Positions 45,152 through 54,486 are shown, counted from the first letter of the stretch. The stretch is DNA of 64,000 nt from Ponticaulis sp. (GCA_002723155.1 PBNO01000003.1:296932-360931), one strand, 5' to 3'. The notes: generated by a model from the letters alone, not told the origin. Numbers and translations are program-made.

Positions 45152-45406
45152 TTATCGGTTGTCATACTGCGACCTCACAAGTTCGAGGCCGCGTCTGGTG
45201 ATCTGATAAGGACCACCATTTCGTGATGCGATGCTGCGTTTCCTTTTCAGCTTGCGAAACAGAATGAGGTCCAGATGCGGAAACTGCCACCCGTCCCGGG
45301 TAATACAGCTCACCTGTAAGTCATTGTGTTCATCACGAAATTTATCGATCCGTCCGCCCTGCGCGAGCAGGTGGAGTATGCGCTGTTCAGCGCGTGAAAT
45401 ATCCAT
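45152..45406 (-). CDS. yjhX: YjhX-family (TopAI) toxin-like protein
   Basis: An 84-residue protein matching the YjhX family along its length: MDISRAEQRILHLLAQGGRI at the start, CITRDGW in the middle, LFRKLKRKRSI, then GGPYQITRRGLELVRSQYDNR at the end. In E. coli YjhX inhibits topoisomerase I and is neutralised by the acetyltransferase YjhQ. No YjhQ-like gene is adjacent here, so it may be a solitary regulator or an orphan toxin. The open frame extends 18 codons further upstream, but the family start is the ATG at 45406. Confidence 0.85.
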   Translation of the reverse strand: MDISRAEQRILHLLAQGGRIDKFRDEHNDLQVSCITRDGWQFPHLDLILFRKLKRKRSIASRNGGPYQITRRGLELVRSQYDNR

Positions 45407-45581
45407 TGTCCTGAGTAATTCCGGTATTCGCGGACAAAATCCGCGCACAGTCAGATGCACGCCTCATTAGGGCGCGCGGCTCCTTCTGTATTGGCCCCGC
45501 CTGATCCGTATCAGTCGCGGGGCTTTACCGGGTCTCTACGTTAAAAGACATCAAATCTCCTGATGCCGCTTATGTATCATC

Positions 45582-46427
45582 TCAAGCGCGCGCTGACCAG
45601 ATCGCCTGAAGGCCTTCGCGGTAGTCCGCATAGATAGGCCGCCAGCCCGTGAGTGACTTTGTCCGCGCATTCGAAACGCGCTTGCACTCTGCATAAAAGC
45701 GCTTGGCCATGTCGGAAAGACCAGCCTCCTCAAACGGAATATCAGGTGGGACGTCTGCGCCCATAATTTCTGCAGCATACTCGATCACATCCTGCGGCGG
45801 GGCAGGCTCGTCATCGCAGGCATGGAGAACCGCGCTCTTCACATCATGCTCAATTGCCCCCATCAGGCACGCGGCGATGTCATCAACATGAACGCGGGAA
45901 AAGACCTGTCCGTCTTTAATAATCCGGCGCGCTTTGCCGTCTTCCAGTCGGTCGAAGGCAGATCGTCCCGGCCCATAAATGCCTGGCAGACGCACAAAGC
46001 TGGTATCCGGCCTCGCACCGCGCCACTGGCTTTCAGCCAGAACACGTCGTTCGCCCTGCGGGCTTTGCGGGCTTACAGGCGTCCATTCAAACGCCCATCC
46101 ACCGTCCAGATCACCATAGACGCCCGTGGTCGAAAGATAAAAAATGCTGCAGGCATGCTGCGCAGCATTTTGCAGCAATTTAAAGCTCGGGCAGCCCGCC
46201 TCATCAGGCGGGGTAGAAATCAGCCAGACTGCATGTTCAGGTACTTTCTTATCAATGCCCTCCTCGAACAGCAGAGCGTCATAGCCTTCGGCTTGAAGCT
46301 TTGCGCGCGTATCTTCAGAGCGCGTCGTCGGCATAATTACCCAGCCTTCAGCCGCCAGAATACGCGCCAAAGCCTTTGCGCTGTCGCCAAAACCTGCACA
46401 AAACAAGGTGCGTTGCTGTTTCTTCAT
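45582..46427 (-). CDS. NAD(P)-dependent epimerase/dehydratase-like protein (SDR fold)
   Basis: A 281-residue Rossmann-fold protein. The N-terminal nucleotide site is variant (TLFCAGFGDSAKALARIL), and the active-site region reads YLSTTGVYGDLDG. RLPGIYGPGRSAFDRL and FSRVHVDDIAACLMGAIE follow, typical of extended SDR epimerase-like proteins of the YeeZ group. Substrate unknown. The ATG at 46427 is preferred to an upstream TTG because it begins the fold. Divergent from the TPR gene. Confidence 0.83.
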   Translation of the reverse strand: MKKQQRTLFCAGFGDSAKALARILAAEGWVIMPTTRSEDTRAKLQAEGYDALLFEEGIDKKVPEHAVWLISTPPDEAGCPSFKLLQNAAQHACSIFYLSTTGVYGDLDGGWAFEWTPVSPQSPQGERRVLAESQWRGARPDTSFVRLPGIYGPGRSAFDRLEDGKARRIIKDGQVFSRVHVDDIAACLMGAIEHDVKSAVLHACDDEPAPPQDVIEYAAEIMGADVPPDIPFEEAGLSDMAKRFYAECKRVSNARTKSLTGWRPIYADYREGLQAIWSARA

Positions 46428-46482
46428 TTGCTTTTTGTCCGCCAAGCCTGCAGGTCATTAGTCAGATTATCAGGAGTATGAC

Positions 46483-47190
46483 ATGGGCCTCAGCCTTCCT
46501 CTCGTCTATATCATCGCGCCACTTTTTCTGTCTGCACAGGTTGTTCCGGACGCGAATGTCGCCGCGACATCCGACATGTCAGAGATGCAGCGTCTGCGCG
46601 AATGTCTGGAGCTCGTAGAAACGGATCCGGAAGCCGCACACGAAATGGCTGCCACATGGACCTATATGGAAGGCAATCGCCGCATCGCGCGTGAGTGCCG
46701 CGCAGCATCCATGATCGCACTCGGCCATTACGAAGACGGCGCGCTGGAATTTGAAGCGCTTGCCAACGCGCCTGATGGCGGCTCCCTTGATGACCGTGTC
46801 GGCTATCTCGCGCGTGCCGGTGGCGCATGGCTGGAGGTTGGCTATCCGGAAGAAGCCATTGTCGCTTTCACCAACGCCCTGCGTCTGAACCAATACGCCG
46901 ACGACATTCTTGCGTATCGCGGCCTCGCCCATCTTCAGCTTGAAGAATACGAACAGGCAGAGACCGATCTGGACGAAGCGATCCGTCGTCAGCCGGGAGA
47001 CTTCTACGCCTGGCTCTATCGCGCTCAGGTCCGCTTCTGGCAGCTGCGCATGGATGAAGCCATGCAGGATATTGCTCAAGCTCGTACGCTCGATCCAGCT
47101 AACACGCAGGCACTCCTTTGGCGCGGCCATATCCGTGAAGCCCAGCGGCTTCTCGCGGAAGGGCGTTCACTCGACGAGATGCCATTCTGA
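46483..47190 (+). CDS. Exported TPR-repeat protein
   Basis: A 235-residue protein with an N-terminal signal sequence (MGLSLPLVYIIAPLFLSAQ) and about four TPR motifs between residues 75 and 215, such as EEAIVAFTNALRLNQYADDIL and AYRGLAHLQLEEYEQAETDLDEAI. It is probably a periplasmic scaffold; partners are unknown. AGGAG lies six bases before the ATG. Its end overlaps the convergent queG gene by 24 bp. Confidence 0.82.
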   Translation: MGLSLPLVYIIAPLFLSAQVVPDANVAATSDMSEMQRLRECLELVETDPEAAHEMAATWTYMEGNRRIARECRAASMIALGHYEDGALEFEALANAPDGGSLDDRVGYLARAGGAWLEVGYPEEAIVAFTNALRLNQYADDILAYRGLAHLQLEEYEQAETDLDEAIRRQPGDFYAWLYRAQVRFWQLRMDEAMQDIAQARTLDPANTQALLWRGHIREAQRLLAEGRSLDEMPF

Positions 47191-48282
47191 TAAGACATCT
47201 TCTGATGTTTCGTCCGGTGCGCGGCTGAGCTTTTCTGCCCGCGCATCATCAGGCGCCAGCTGATAGAGCGCCCAGATTGCAGCGCCGCGAATAAGCGGCT
47301 CTTCATCGCCGAGTAGCTCCTTCACGGCCGGCACCAGCGCCGCATCGCCGGAATTGCCTGTCGCAATCAACACGTTCCGCAGAAAACGGCGGCGCTTGAT
47401 ACGCTTTACCGGCGAGCCAGAGAACATCGCCCGAAACGCCTGATCATCCAGCGCTAAAAGTGTCGCTAATGACGGCGCATCTGTTGCTTCTGTCAGCTGG
47501 AACTTCGTCTCTTTGGTTTCAGAAGCAAACTTGTTCCACGGGCACACCGCAAGACAATCATCACAACCATAAATCCGGTTTCCCATCGGCTTTCGCAGCT
47601 CGTGCGGAATGGGCGCGCCGTGCTCGATCGTCAGATAGGAAATACATTTGCGGGCATCGATCTGATACGGGCCAACGAATGCCTTGGTCGGGCAGATATC
47701 AAGGCACGCCCTGCACTGCCCGCAATGATCACTTGCGGCTTCATCAGGCGCAAGGTCCGCTTCGGTCAGCATCACCCCAAGAAAGAGCCATGACCCAAAT
47801 TCACGGCTCACCAGATTTGTATGCTTCCCCTGCCAGCCGAGCCCTGCCTGCTGCGCCAGCGGTTTTTCCATGAGCGGCGCGGTATCAACGAAGACTTTCA
47901 CTTCGCACTCATTCGCCGCCACAAAATCCCGCGCGAGCTGCTTAAGACGCTTTTTCAGAACGTCATGATAATCCTTGCCCTTGGCGTAGACAGATATCGC
48001 CGCACGGTCTTTTGAATCCAGCACCGCAAGCGGATCATGATCAGGCCCGTAATTGACACCGACGACAATAGCCGAGCGCGCATGCGGCCACATAGCCTGC
48101 GGATGGGATCGCCGTTCAAGCGTCTCTGCCATCCAGCCCATTTCACCGTGATAGCCAGCGTCAACAAAAGCTTTCAGCCGCGCGCCAGCCGCCCAGCCCT
48201 CTTCGACCGAGGTGATACGACAGACATCAAACCCGATAGACAGGGCGTGAGCTTTTACGTCCTCAGAAGTCCAGGTCGGCAT
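47167..48282 (-). CDS. queG: Epoxyqueuosine reductase QueG
   Basis: A 371-residue cobalamin- and iron-sulfur-dependent enzyme that performs the last step of queuosine synthesis in tRNA. Two ferredoxin-type clusters are visible: CGQCRACLDICPTKAF, and CDDCLAVCPWNKF with Cys in CISYL. The N-terminal cobalamin-binding domain begins LSIGFDVCRI and includes GWQGKHTNLVSREFGSWLFLG. A short HEAT-like C-terminal region follows. It overlaps the GST gene by 20 bp, a neighbour pair common in alphaproteobacteria. Confidence 0.96.
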   Translation of the reverse strand: MPTWTSEDVKAHALSIGFDVCRITSVEEGWAAGARLKAFVDAGYHGEMGWMAETLERRSHPQAMWPHARSAIVVGVNYGPDHDPLAVLDSKDRAAISVYAKGKDYHDVLKKRLKQLARDFVAANECEVKVFVDTAPLMEKPLAQQAGLGWQGKHTNLVSREFGSWLFLGVMLTEADLAPDEAASDHCGQCRACLDICPTKAFVGPYQIDARKCISYLTIEHGAPIPHELRKPMGNRIYGCDDCLAVCPWNKFASETKETKFQLTEATDAPSLATLLALDDQAFRAMFSGSPVKRIKRRRFLRNVLIATGNSGDAALVPAVKELLGDEEPLIRGAAIWALYQLAPDDARAEKLSRAPDETSEDVLSEWHLVE

Positions 48283-48940
48283 AATGCGGAACCGGTTTTG
48301 TGCCCGTCAGATAGTCTTTCAGGACATCGCGGAAGCATGGGCGGGATTTCACCCGCTGATACCATTCGCGAAGATCAGGCGCGTTATCCCAGGGCACATC
48401 GCCGAAATAATCGAGCGCCGAGAGATGCGCAGCGGCAGACAGGTCTGCAATGGTCAGCTGACGACCTGCCAGATATGAGGTCTGCTCGCACAGCGCGTTC
48501 AGGTAAGTCATTACACCGCGAAGCGCGTGCGCGCCGCGTCGGAGAAGCGCACTGTCCGGCGCACTGGTCCGCTGCACAGACTGGGCAATGCGCTCGGCAA
48601 GAATAGAGCCGTTAATCTCGCTCTCAAACCTGCTTTCAATCCAGCGCCAGAGGCGGCGGGCTTCAGCGCGGTCTGGAGCTAGCATGGGCAGCACTTTTAC
48701 ATCGCGGTACTGCTCTTCCAGAAATTCGACGATGGCATGAGTATGATTAGCGACCACGCGGCCATGCTGGCCCTGATCGATCAACACCGGGCCAATCGGA
48801 TTGGCGTACAGGCGCGTGACCTCTTCTGCCGGCTTCCACGGCGGAGAGACAACAGGAGTAAACTCCAGCTGTTTTTCGGCCAGAACCAGCCGGACAAGGC
48901 GGCTTGCAGGATCAAGAGGCCAGTGAAAAAGCTTACGCAT
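48263..48940 (-). CDS. Glutathione S-transferase family protein
   Basis: A 225-residue protein with an N-terminal thioredoxin-like domain (LFHWPLDPASRLVRLVLAEK, cis-Pro in NPIGPVLID) and a C-terminal helical domain (LAGRQLTIADLSAAAHLSALDYFG). These are standard GST features. The conserved Ser/Cys at the active site is not obvious. Its 3' end overlaps queG by 20 bp, indicating one transcript. Substrate unknown. Confidence 0.9.
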   Translation of the reverse strand: MRKLFHWPLDPASRLVRLVLAEKQLEFTPVVSPPWKPAEEVTRLYANPIGPVLIDQGQHGRVVANHTHAIVEFLEEQYRDVKVLPMLAPDRAEARRLWRWIESRFESEINGSILAERIAQSVQRTSAPDSALLRRGAHALRGVMTYLNALCEQTSYLAGRQLTIADLSAAAHLSALDYFGDVPWDNAPDLREWYQRVKSRPCFRDVLKDYLTGTKPVPHYADLDF

Positions 48941-49007
48941 TGGATAAGTTCTAACGCTTAGTACGACACCATCAGGGCCTATCTAGCACGCCTTCGTGTA
49001 TAAAGGG

Positions 49008-50498
49008 TTAGTCAAAAGTTAATTCGGCCTGATGGGCGAGTTTTTCAACCGGTTTCACAGGCTTGAGAGCCGTTGCTGCAAGCGCCAGCTCGGAAACAAA
49101 CAATCGCTGTTCAGCCTCTGCACGCTGCGCATCCGGCAAGCGTAACAGATAGGATGGATGCACCGTCACGACGAGCTTTGTGCCGTCTACCAGTTCGTGA
49201 ATTTCGCCGCGCCAGTCTTTCAACGTAATACTCTGGCCAAGGATGCCCCGCGCTGCGCTCGCCCCGAGCGCAATGATTACATCCGGCTGCACCAGACGGC
49301 GCTCTTCACTGAGCCAATGCCCGCACACATCAATCTCGCGCACAGTTGGCGACTGGTGGATGCGGCGCTTTCCACGCGTCATGAATTTGAAATGCTTCAC
49401 GGCATTCGTCACATAAGTGCGGCGCCGGTCTATCCCAGCTTTGAGAAGCGCCTCATTGAGAAGCTGCCCGGCAGGGCCGACAAATGGCCTTCCCGCAATA
49501 TCCTCCTGATCACCCGGCTGTTCGCCAACGATCATCAGCCGCGCGCCGGATGGCCCGTCGCCCATCACCGTCTGGCTGGCGTCACAATAGAGCGGGCAAC
49601 GTACACAATTCGAAGCAGCTGACTTCAAATCTTCAAGCGATCTGATCTCCGCGTTTTGCGGTAGTACCTCCCGCCGCGTTGCCACCACATCCGCGAGCCG
49701 GTTTGCCTCGGTAATGCTGTCCTCAACCATCTGACGCGCTCGTGTCTCAGCCTGTTCGAGGAGTTCGGGTATCAGTTCTGCCTCTGGCAAATTCTTCCAG
49801 TATTTCTTCGGCATTTCTGATGTCATGGCAGAGATTTTCACCCGCGCTGGATTGAAAATTGACGCAAAATAAGTTTTCCAGCCTTCTTCCATCACGTCTT
49901 CAGGCGGCACATCGCGTTTTGAACCGCCTGGCCCGAAGCTAAGGGTCTTCCCATCCCAGCGCGCTGTCTTTTCGGGCGTGACGATTGCCCAGTTCATATT
50001 GGCAAAACGACGCTTGAAAAATGGCGTGCCAATCTCCTCGATCCGGTGTGTCGGCTCAAACCATGAGACGAAATTCTCGCGCCCATCTGGAGCATCACCG
50101 GCTTTGCGAAACCGCACAAAGGCATGCATTTTATGAACGTCGCGGCGAATGGCTTTCTCGCGTGATCGTAGCCACACAATATCAGGGTCTGCCTTGCGTT
50201 CGATAAGATTTTTCTCGGTCTGCAGCCGCCATAAAATCCGGTAGAGGCGGTCAAAGCGCTCTTCATCGCGATGGCAGATCACGGCGCGCGCAATGCCCGG
50301 AAATGATTTTGGCACTGAAATCTCGCGCACAGACCCTTTCGCCGGGCCTGCCTCGCTTACGCCAGCGAAGAGATCACCGCCTTTGCCTTCCACCTGCCAT
50401 GAGATCATTTCAGGAGCCACGCCCTGCCCGCAGAGCCGCCTCGCCTCAGCGCGCCAGCCGTCGAAATCTGTTTCATGCGCCAGAACAACCGTCTGCAT
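49008..50498 (-). CDS. udgX: UdgX-type uracil-DNA glycosylase with N-terminal DUF4130 domain
   Basis: A 496-residue two-part protein. The N-terminal half (about 1-250) matches DUF4130, known to be encoded beside or fused to this repair enzyme (KMHAFVRFR, FKRRFANMNWAI). The C-terminal half is a family-4-like uracil-DNA glycosylase with four Fe-S cysteines (first two in CVRCPLYCDA), GEQPGDQEDIAGRPFVGPAG, and TVHPSYLLRL. The KRRIH motif, with His at residue 381, is the UdgX signature; that His forms a covalent bond with the deoxyribose of excised uracil. Start overlaps the radical SAM stop (TGATG). The operon follows a LexA box. Confidence 0.94.
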   Translation of the reverse strand: MQTVVLAHETDFDGWRAEARRLCGQGVAPEMISWQVEGKGGDLFAGVSEAGPAKGSVREISVPKSFPGIARAVICHRDEERFDRLYRILWRLQTEKNLIERKADPDIVWLRSREKAIRRDVHKMHAFVRFRKAGDAPDGRENFVSWFEPTHRIEEIGTPFFKRRFANMNWAIVTPEKTARWDGKTLSFGPGGSKRDVPPEDVMEEGWKTYFASIFNPARVKISAMTSEMPKKYWKNLPEAELIPELLEQAETRARQMVEDSITEANRLADVVATRREVLPQNAEIRSLEDLKSAASNCVRCPLYCDASQTVMGDGPSGARLMIVGEQPGDQEDIAGRPFVGPAGQLLNEALLKAGIDRRRTYVTNAVKHFKFMTRGKRRIHQSPTVREIDVCGHWLSEERRLVQPDVIIALGASAARGILGQSITLKDWRGEIHELVDGTKLVVTVHPSYLLRLPDAQRAEAEQRLFVSELALAATALKPVKPVEKLAHQAELTFD

Positions 50499-51760
50499 CA
50501 GAACAAAGACAGCTGTTCTGGCGGCTTCACAAACCGTGCTTTGAGATTATCCGTGTCGGTCAGCCCGCCCGGCGACCAGTCCCGCGCGGTAATGAAGGGC
50601 CGGACCTTGGACAGCGACACCCGCATACGCGCCAGATCAGCCAGCCCGATAGAGCCATGTCGCCGCGAGGACAAAATCTTCATCACCGATTTCGGCCCCA
50701 GCCCCGGCACACGCAACAGGCGCTCTTTTGGCGCGCGGTTCACATCTACCGGAAACCAGGCGCGATGTTTGAGCGCCCATGAAAGCTTCGGGTCGACATC
50801 CAGATCCAGCATACCGCCATCAGTCGCCGAGATCACATCCTCAGTGTCGTAGCCGTAAAACCGCATCATCCAGTCTGCCTGATAAAGCCGGTGCTCACGT
50901 AGCAAAGGCGGGGCGAGCGGCGGCAGGCTGGACGAGGCATCAGGGATCGGGCTGAATGCTGAATAATAGACCCGCCTCAGACCATAGCCCGCATAGAGCT
51001 TGCGGGAGGTGACGATGATATCGCTGTCGCGCGCATCATCGGCGCCGACAATCATCTGGGTGGACTGGCCGGCCGGCGCGAACGCTTTGGGCTTTGCCTT
51101 TTTGATGATGCGGGATTTCATCGCGTCCGCGCGATCATCAATGCCGTATTTGACATGCGCCATGGCCGAGCGGATCACCTGCCCAGACTTTTCCGGAGCC
51201 AGCGTTTTCAGCCCCGGCTCTGTCGGCAGCTCGATATTGATGGAGAGGCGGTCGGCATACACTCCTGCCAGCTTGATCAGCTCCGGATCAGCCTCAGGGA
51301 TGGTTTTCAGATGGATATAACCGCGAAAGTCATGCTCTTCACGCAGCACGCGGGCCACCTCTACGATCTGCTCCATCGTGTAATCCGGCGAGCGGATAAT
51401 CCCCGAGGACAGGAACAAGCCTTCAATATAATTGCGCTTGTAGAAATCCAGCGTCAGCTTGGCCAGTTCGTGGGTTTCGAACCGCGCGCGCTCTACATTC
51501 GAAGAGACACGGTTCACACAATACCGGCAGTCAAATGTGCAGAAGTTGGTCAGAAGCACCTTGAGAAGCGAAATACAGCGCCCATCAGGCGTGTAGGCAT
51601 GGCAAATCCCCATCCCCTCGCTTGATCCGACACCCTTGCCGGACATTGAATTGCGTTTCGTACTGCCAGACGATGCGCAGGAGGCATCATACTTGGCCGC
51701 ATCCGCCAATATGGCGAGCTTCTGAAACGTAGATTTTGATCGGGAAACTGCCTTCGACAT
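50498..51760 (-). CDS. Radical SAM DNA modification/repair protein
   Basis: A 420-residue radical SAM enzyme with the cluster motif Cys74-x3-Cys78-x2-Cys81 (TNFCTFDCRYC). The C-terminus carries a helix-hairpin-helix DNA-contact motif (LLRVPGLGPKSVMKILSSRR). The family is always linked to the DUF4130/UDG gene, as here, and is thought to act on damaged DNA, perhaps like spore photoproduct lyase. The start at 51760 is preferred to the ATG at 51790, because a LexA box occupies 51766-51780 and would otherwise be inside the coding region. Translationally coupled to udgX. Confidence 0.92.
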   Translation of the reverse strand: MSKAVSRSKSTFQKLAILADAAKYDASCASSGSTKRNSMSGKGVGSSEGMGICHAYTPDGRCISLLKVLLTNFCTFDCRYCVNRVSSNVERARFETHELAKLTLDFYKRNYIEGLFLSSGIIRSPDYTMEQIVEVARVLREEHDFRGYIHLKTIPEADPELIKLAGVYADRLSINIELPTEPGLKTLAPEKSGQVIRSAMAHVKYGIDDRADAMKSRIIKKAKPKAFAPAGQSTQMIVGADDARDSDIIVTSRKLYAGYGLRRVYYSAFSPIPDASSSLPPLAPPLLREHRLYQADWMMRFYGYDTEDVISATDGGMLDLDVDPKLSWALKHRAWFPVDVNRAPKERLLRVPGLGPKSVMKILSSRRHGSIGLADLARMRVSLSKVRPFITARDWSPGGLTDTDNLKARFVKPPEQLSLF

Positions 51761-51765
51761 GACGA

Positions 51766-51780
51766 GAACAATACAGGAAC
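51766..51780 (-). promoter_or_regulatory. LexA (SOS) operator
   Basis: GAAC-N7-GAAC (equal to GTTC-N7-GTTC on the coding strand) is the exact alphaproteobacterial LexA box. It lies six bases before the chosen start of the radical SAM/UdgX operon. Confidence 0.8.
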
Positions 51781-51895
51781 AAATTGTCATTTCAAGACTG
51801 TTTCTGACAGCGACACATTGCTCGCATTGCGCTCTCTCAATGCATCAGGTTAGAAGCAGGGCTCCACACCCAGACAGGGATGATCTCTCCACGAT

Positions 51896-53131
51896 ATGAG
51901 CGCGCGCACACCGAAAACGGCTATGATTATCGGCGCTGGCGTTGTCGGCGTGACGACAGCCTATGCGCTGGCGCGGCGCGGTGTGAATGTGACCCTGATC
52001 GACTTTCGCGACGGCGCAGCCGATGGCACATCTTTCGCCAATGGTGGCCAGCTCAGCTATCTGCATACCGATGCGCTGGCGAGCGACACGATCATCAAGG
52101 ATATGCCCGGCCTCGCCATGGGGCTGAACCCGGCCTTCCGCATCAAGATCTCGCTCGACCCTGATTATGTGAACTGGCTTCTCGCCTTTCTGCGAAACTG
52201 CACGGCCAGCCGCCATGCCGAAAACACCCGCAGCGCGCTCGCCATCGGACTTGAATCCCGCGTCGAAATGCAAAAGCTTGTCCAGCGATACGACCTTGAT
52301 TTCGACTATCAGGTGCCGGGCAAGATGCAGCTCATCTACACGCCGGAAATGCGCCGGAATGTCGAAGCCGACATGGCCGCAAAAGGACTTGATGCGGACG
52401 AGCAGCGCCTTCTCACCTTCGAAGAAGCGCGCACTCTGGAGCCTGCTCTTTCTGACATTGGCACCCGCCCCGAAGCGGTGATGTATGCCGCGCGAGAGGC
52501 GCTGGGCGATGCGCATAAATTCTCGGTCAATCTGCTGGCCCTGCTGAAGCGGGATTTCGGCGTCAAAACCCTGTTCGGCAATCGGGTCCAGCATGTCTCG
52601 CTCTCATCAGACCGTGCAACGCTCACCCTTGCCGACGGCGATGTGCGCGAGGCAGACCTCTGCGTGCTTTGCACAGGCGCAGACCGCCGCCTTCTGAAAG
52701 AGCTGAAGATCGATGCGCCCGTCATGCCGATGAAGGGCTATTCCATGACGGCCCCGCATGGCGAGAACGCCCCGCGTATTTCCATCACGGATTCTAAACG
52801 ACGCCTGGTCGTCTCCCGTCTGGGAGATCGCATCCGCATCGCAGGCATGGCCGACCTTGGCTGGACCAATCCCGATCCGGATCAGAAACGCATCGCAACG
52901 CTCCTTCGGGAAGCCGAAGCCTCGCTGCCTAAAGCGGCCGATTTCCGGAATGTCCAGTCCGTCTGGGCGGGCCTTCGCCCGATGACACCGGATTCAAACC
53001 CACGCATAGGTCGCCCGCATGCTGCGCTCGCCTATAATCTCGGCCATGGCATGCTCGGCTGGACGATGGGCATGGGCACTGCCGAACGCCTCGCAAAGCT
53101 GATCGGATTGCCGGAACTGGCTGAGATCTAA
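51896..53131 (+). CDS. dadA: D-amino-acid dehydrogenase (FAD-dependent)
   Basis: A 411-residue flavoprotein of the DadA family, which oxidises D-amino acids at the membrane. The N-terminal FAD site is AMIIGAGVVGVTTAYALARRG. It is followed by TSFANGGQLSYLHTDALAS and LRNCTASRHAENTRSAL, close to DadA landmarks. The C-terminal part has VWAGLRPMTPDSNPRIG and LGHGMLGWTMGMGTA, which close the FAD site. Divergent from the LexA-controlled operon. No alanine racemase neighbour is visible. Confidence 0.88.
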   Translation: MSARTPKTAMIIGAGVVGVTTAYALARRGVNVTLIDFRDGAADGTSFANGGQLSYLHTDALASDTIIKDMPGLAMGLNPAFRIKISLDPDYVNWLLAFLRNCTASRHAENTRSALAIGLESRVEMQKLVQRYDLDFDYQVPGKMQLIYTPEMRRNVEADMAAKGLDADEQRLLTFEEARTLEPALSDIGTRPEAVMYAAREALGDAHKFSVNLLALLKRDFGVKTLFGNRVQHVSLSSDRATLTLADGDVREADLCVLCTGADRRLLKELKIDAPVMPMKGYSMTAPHGENAPRISITDSKRRLVVSRLGDRIRIAGMADLGWTNPDPDQKRIATLLREAEASLPKAADFRNVQSVWAGLRPMTPDSNPRIGRPHAALAYNLGHGMLGWTMGMGTAERLAKLIGLPELAEI

Positions 53132-53159
53132 AGCGAGTCACCCTAAGTAGGAGAGAACA

Positions 53160-54020
53160 ATGAGCTTAAAGAAAGCACCACAACTTCTACTGGGTGCCGC
53201 CATTACCGGATACTGTGCCACAGCCATAGCGGACGCACGGCCACGCGATGCTATCGAAACCATCCACTGCCGTGCCCTTGCTGTGCAGATGAATAACGAG
53301 GTGACCCGTTTCATTTCATCAATCGCCGACGATTCAGTTCGGTTGGCTGAGTTTGTAGGCCCAGTACGTTTGGGCGGCGGCGACATATTCGATTTCCCCG
53401 AAGTTTCTGAACGTAACATTTTGGCGGTTTACGATTTGTCGTCCAGATCCGGCGAGATTCCGTTTTATCTCGAATTGCCAAATCCATGTGACGCGCGAAG
53501 TGAACGCGCCGGCATGGCTTACAACTTCACTCAATTTGATCCCTGCTACGCCCACGTCCCAAAATACTTATTAGAGCTAACGCCAGCCTCGTCGGCAGAG
53601 GTGTCGCTCGCAGACGCATCGTTATTCGAGGATTCCGATTATAGGGACGACAGCGCGACGGGCGGATACGAAGCGGGCTATCGGACGCGAACCTTAAATC
53701 AGATCAATCAGGCGCTTGAAGCAGGTTTCGAAAAGGCTGGGATCGCTTTTGACCTCTCTTTGGTAGAGCTTCGCTCACTCGAGGAAACGCAAGACTTTCT
53801 GCCTTATTACTTCGAAAGAGACATCGCCATAGACGATGATTATCTCATTTCCAGGTTCAGAGTCATTGATACCAGCGAAGGCTCAATACTCAGCGAGTTT
53901 ACTAATGTCTTTCATCGCGACACGGGTGAACCGGTGTGCAAAGCCGAGAGCCTGGTCTTATTTGACGAAGGAAGCTTTGAGTATTTTCTCATAAACGAGC
54001 TCGCTCTTCGAACGAATTAA
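53160..54020 (+). CDS. Secreted protein of unknown function
   Basis: I do not recognise this 286-residue protein. It has a signal peptide (MSLKKAPQLLLGAAITGYCATAIA), an acidic mature chain, and several cysteines (IHCRAL, NPCDAR, DPCYAH, VCKAES) suggesting disulfides. The base composition is lower in GC than its neighbours, and it sits beside a repeat-bearing intergenic stretch, so recent acquisition is possible. GGAGAG lies before the ATG. It follows dadA by 28 bp on the same strand. Confidence 0.7.
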   Translation: MSLKKAPQLLLGAAITGYCATAIADARPRDAIETIHCRALAVQMNNEVTRFISSIADDSVRLAEFVGPVRLGGGDIFDFPEVSERNILAVYDLSSRSGEIPFYLELPNPCDARSERAGMAYNFTQFDPCYAHVPKYLLELTPASSAEVSLADASLFEDSDYRDDSATGGYEAGYRTRTLNQINQALEAGFEKAGIAFDLSLVELRSLEETQDFLPYYFERDIAIDDDYLISRFRVIDTSEGSILSEFTNVFHRDTGEPVCKAESLVLFDEGSFEYFLINELALRTN

Positions 54021-54486
54021 CTTGGCAGGCGTGTCAGGCAAAATGGACCCGACTTGACGGCCAAGGCGTCGTCCGGCTCTACTGAGGGCTGGACCGGTCT
54101 ACATGCTGCCTTCCTCAATTAGAAACTCCGTCATGGAAGCCCGAAGGTTCCCGTGCAAACGGGAACCCATGCTTAAATCTGGAGGCATATTGAAGTGAGC
54201 TATCTAAGCGTGGATACCCCCTTCGCGGGTATCTGCGGCGTTAAGGGATTTTCGCTCATACCTGCGCAGGCGGGAAATTGAACCAGCAACGCCAAGGCAG
54301 GAACAATTTTTCTATGCCTCACGACGCGCGGCGTCTCCGGCGAGGCGGGCTATCGCCCAGACCGCGGTCGCGGTCTGTGAGCCCACGAGCAACACGAAGG
54401 CGCAGGCAGGTAGCGGAGGCGAGATGGCCTGTGAGATTTCCCCTCACCCCCGGCCCCTCTCCCAATGGGCGAGGGGTGGGTCAGGA
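54021..54486. repeat. Gene-free stretch with REP-like palindromes
   Basis: No gene is supported here. Two palindromes form a pair like a REP/BIME unit: GGTTCCCGT-GCAA-ACGGGAACC (54146-54167) and GATACCC-N7-GGGTATC (54213-54233), with ACCCATGC and GCGTGGAT flanks. CCTGCGCAGGCGGG follows at about 54262. A GC-rich hairpin of the common CCCTCACCCCCGGCCCC type lies at 54440-54485, CCCCTC pairing with GAGGGG. The last may terminate the converging transcripts. Confidence 0.6.

Noticed and set aside
51845..52594. Open frame of 249 codons on the - strand
   Set aside because: Antisense to the D-amino-acid dehydrogenase, which carries clear FAD motifs.
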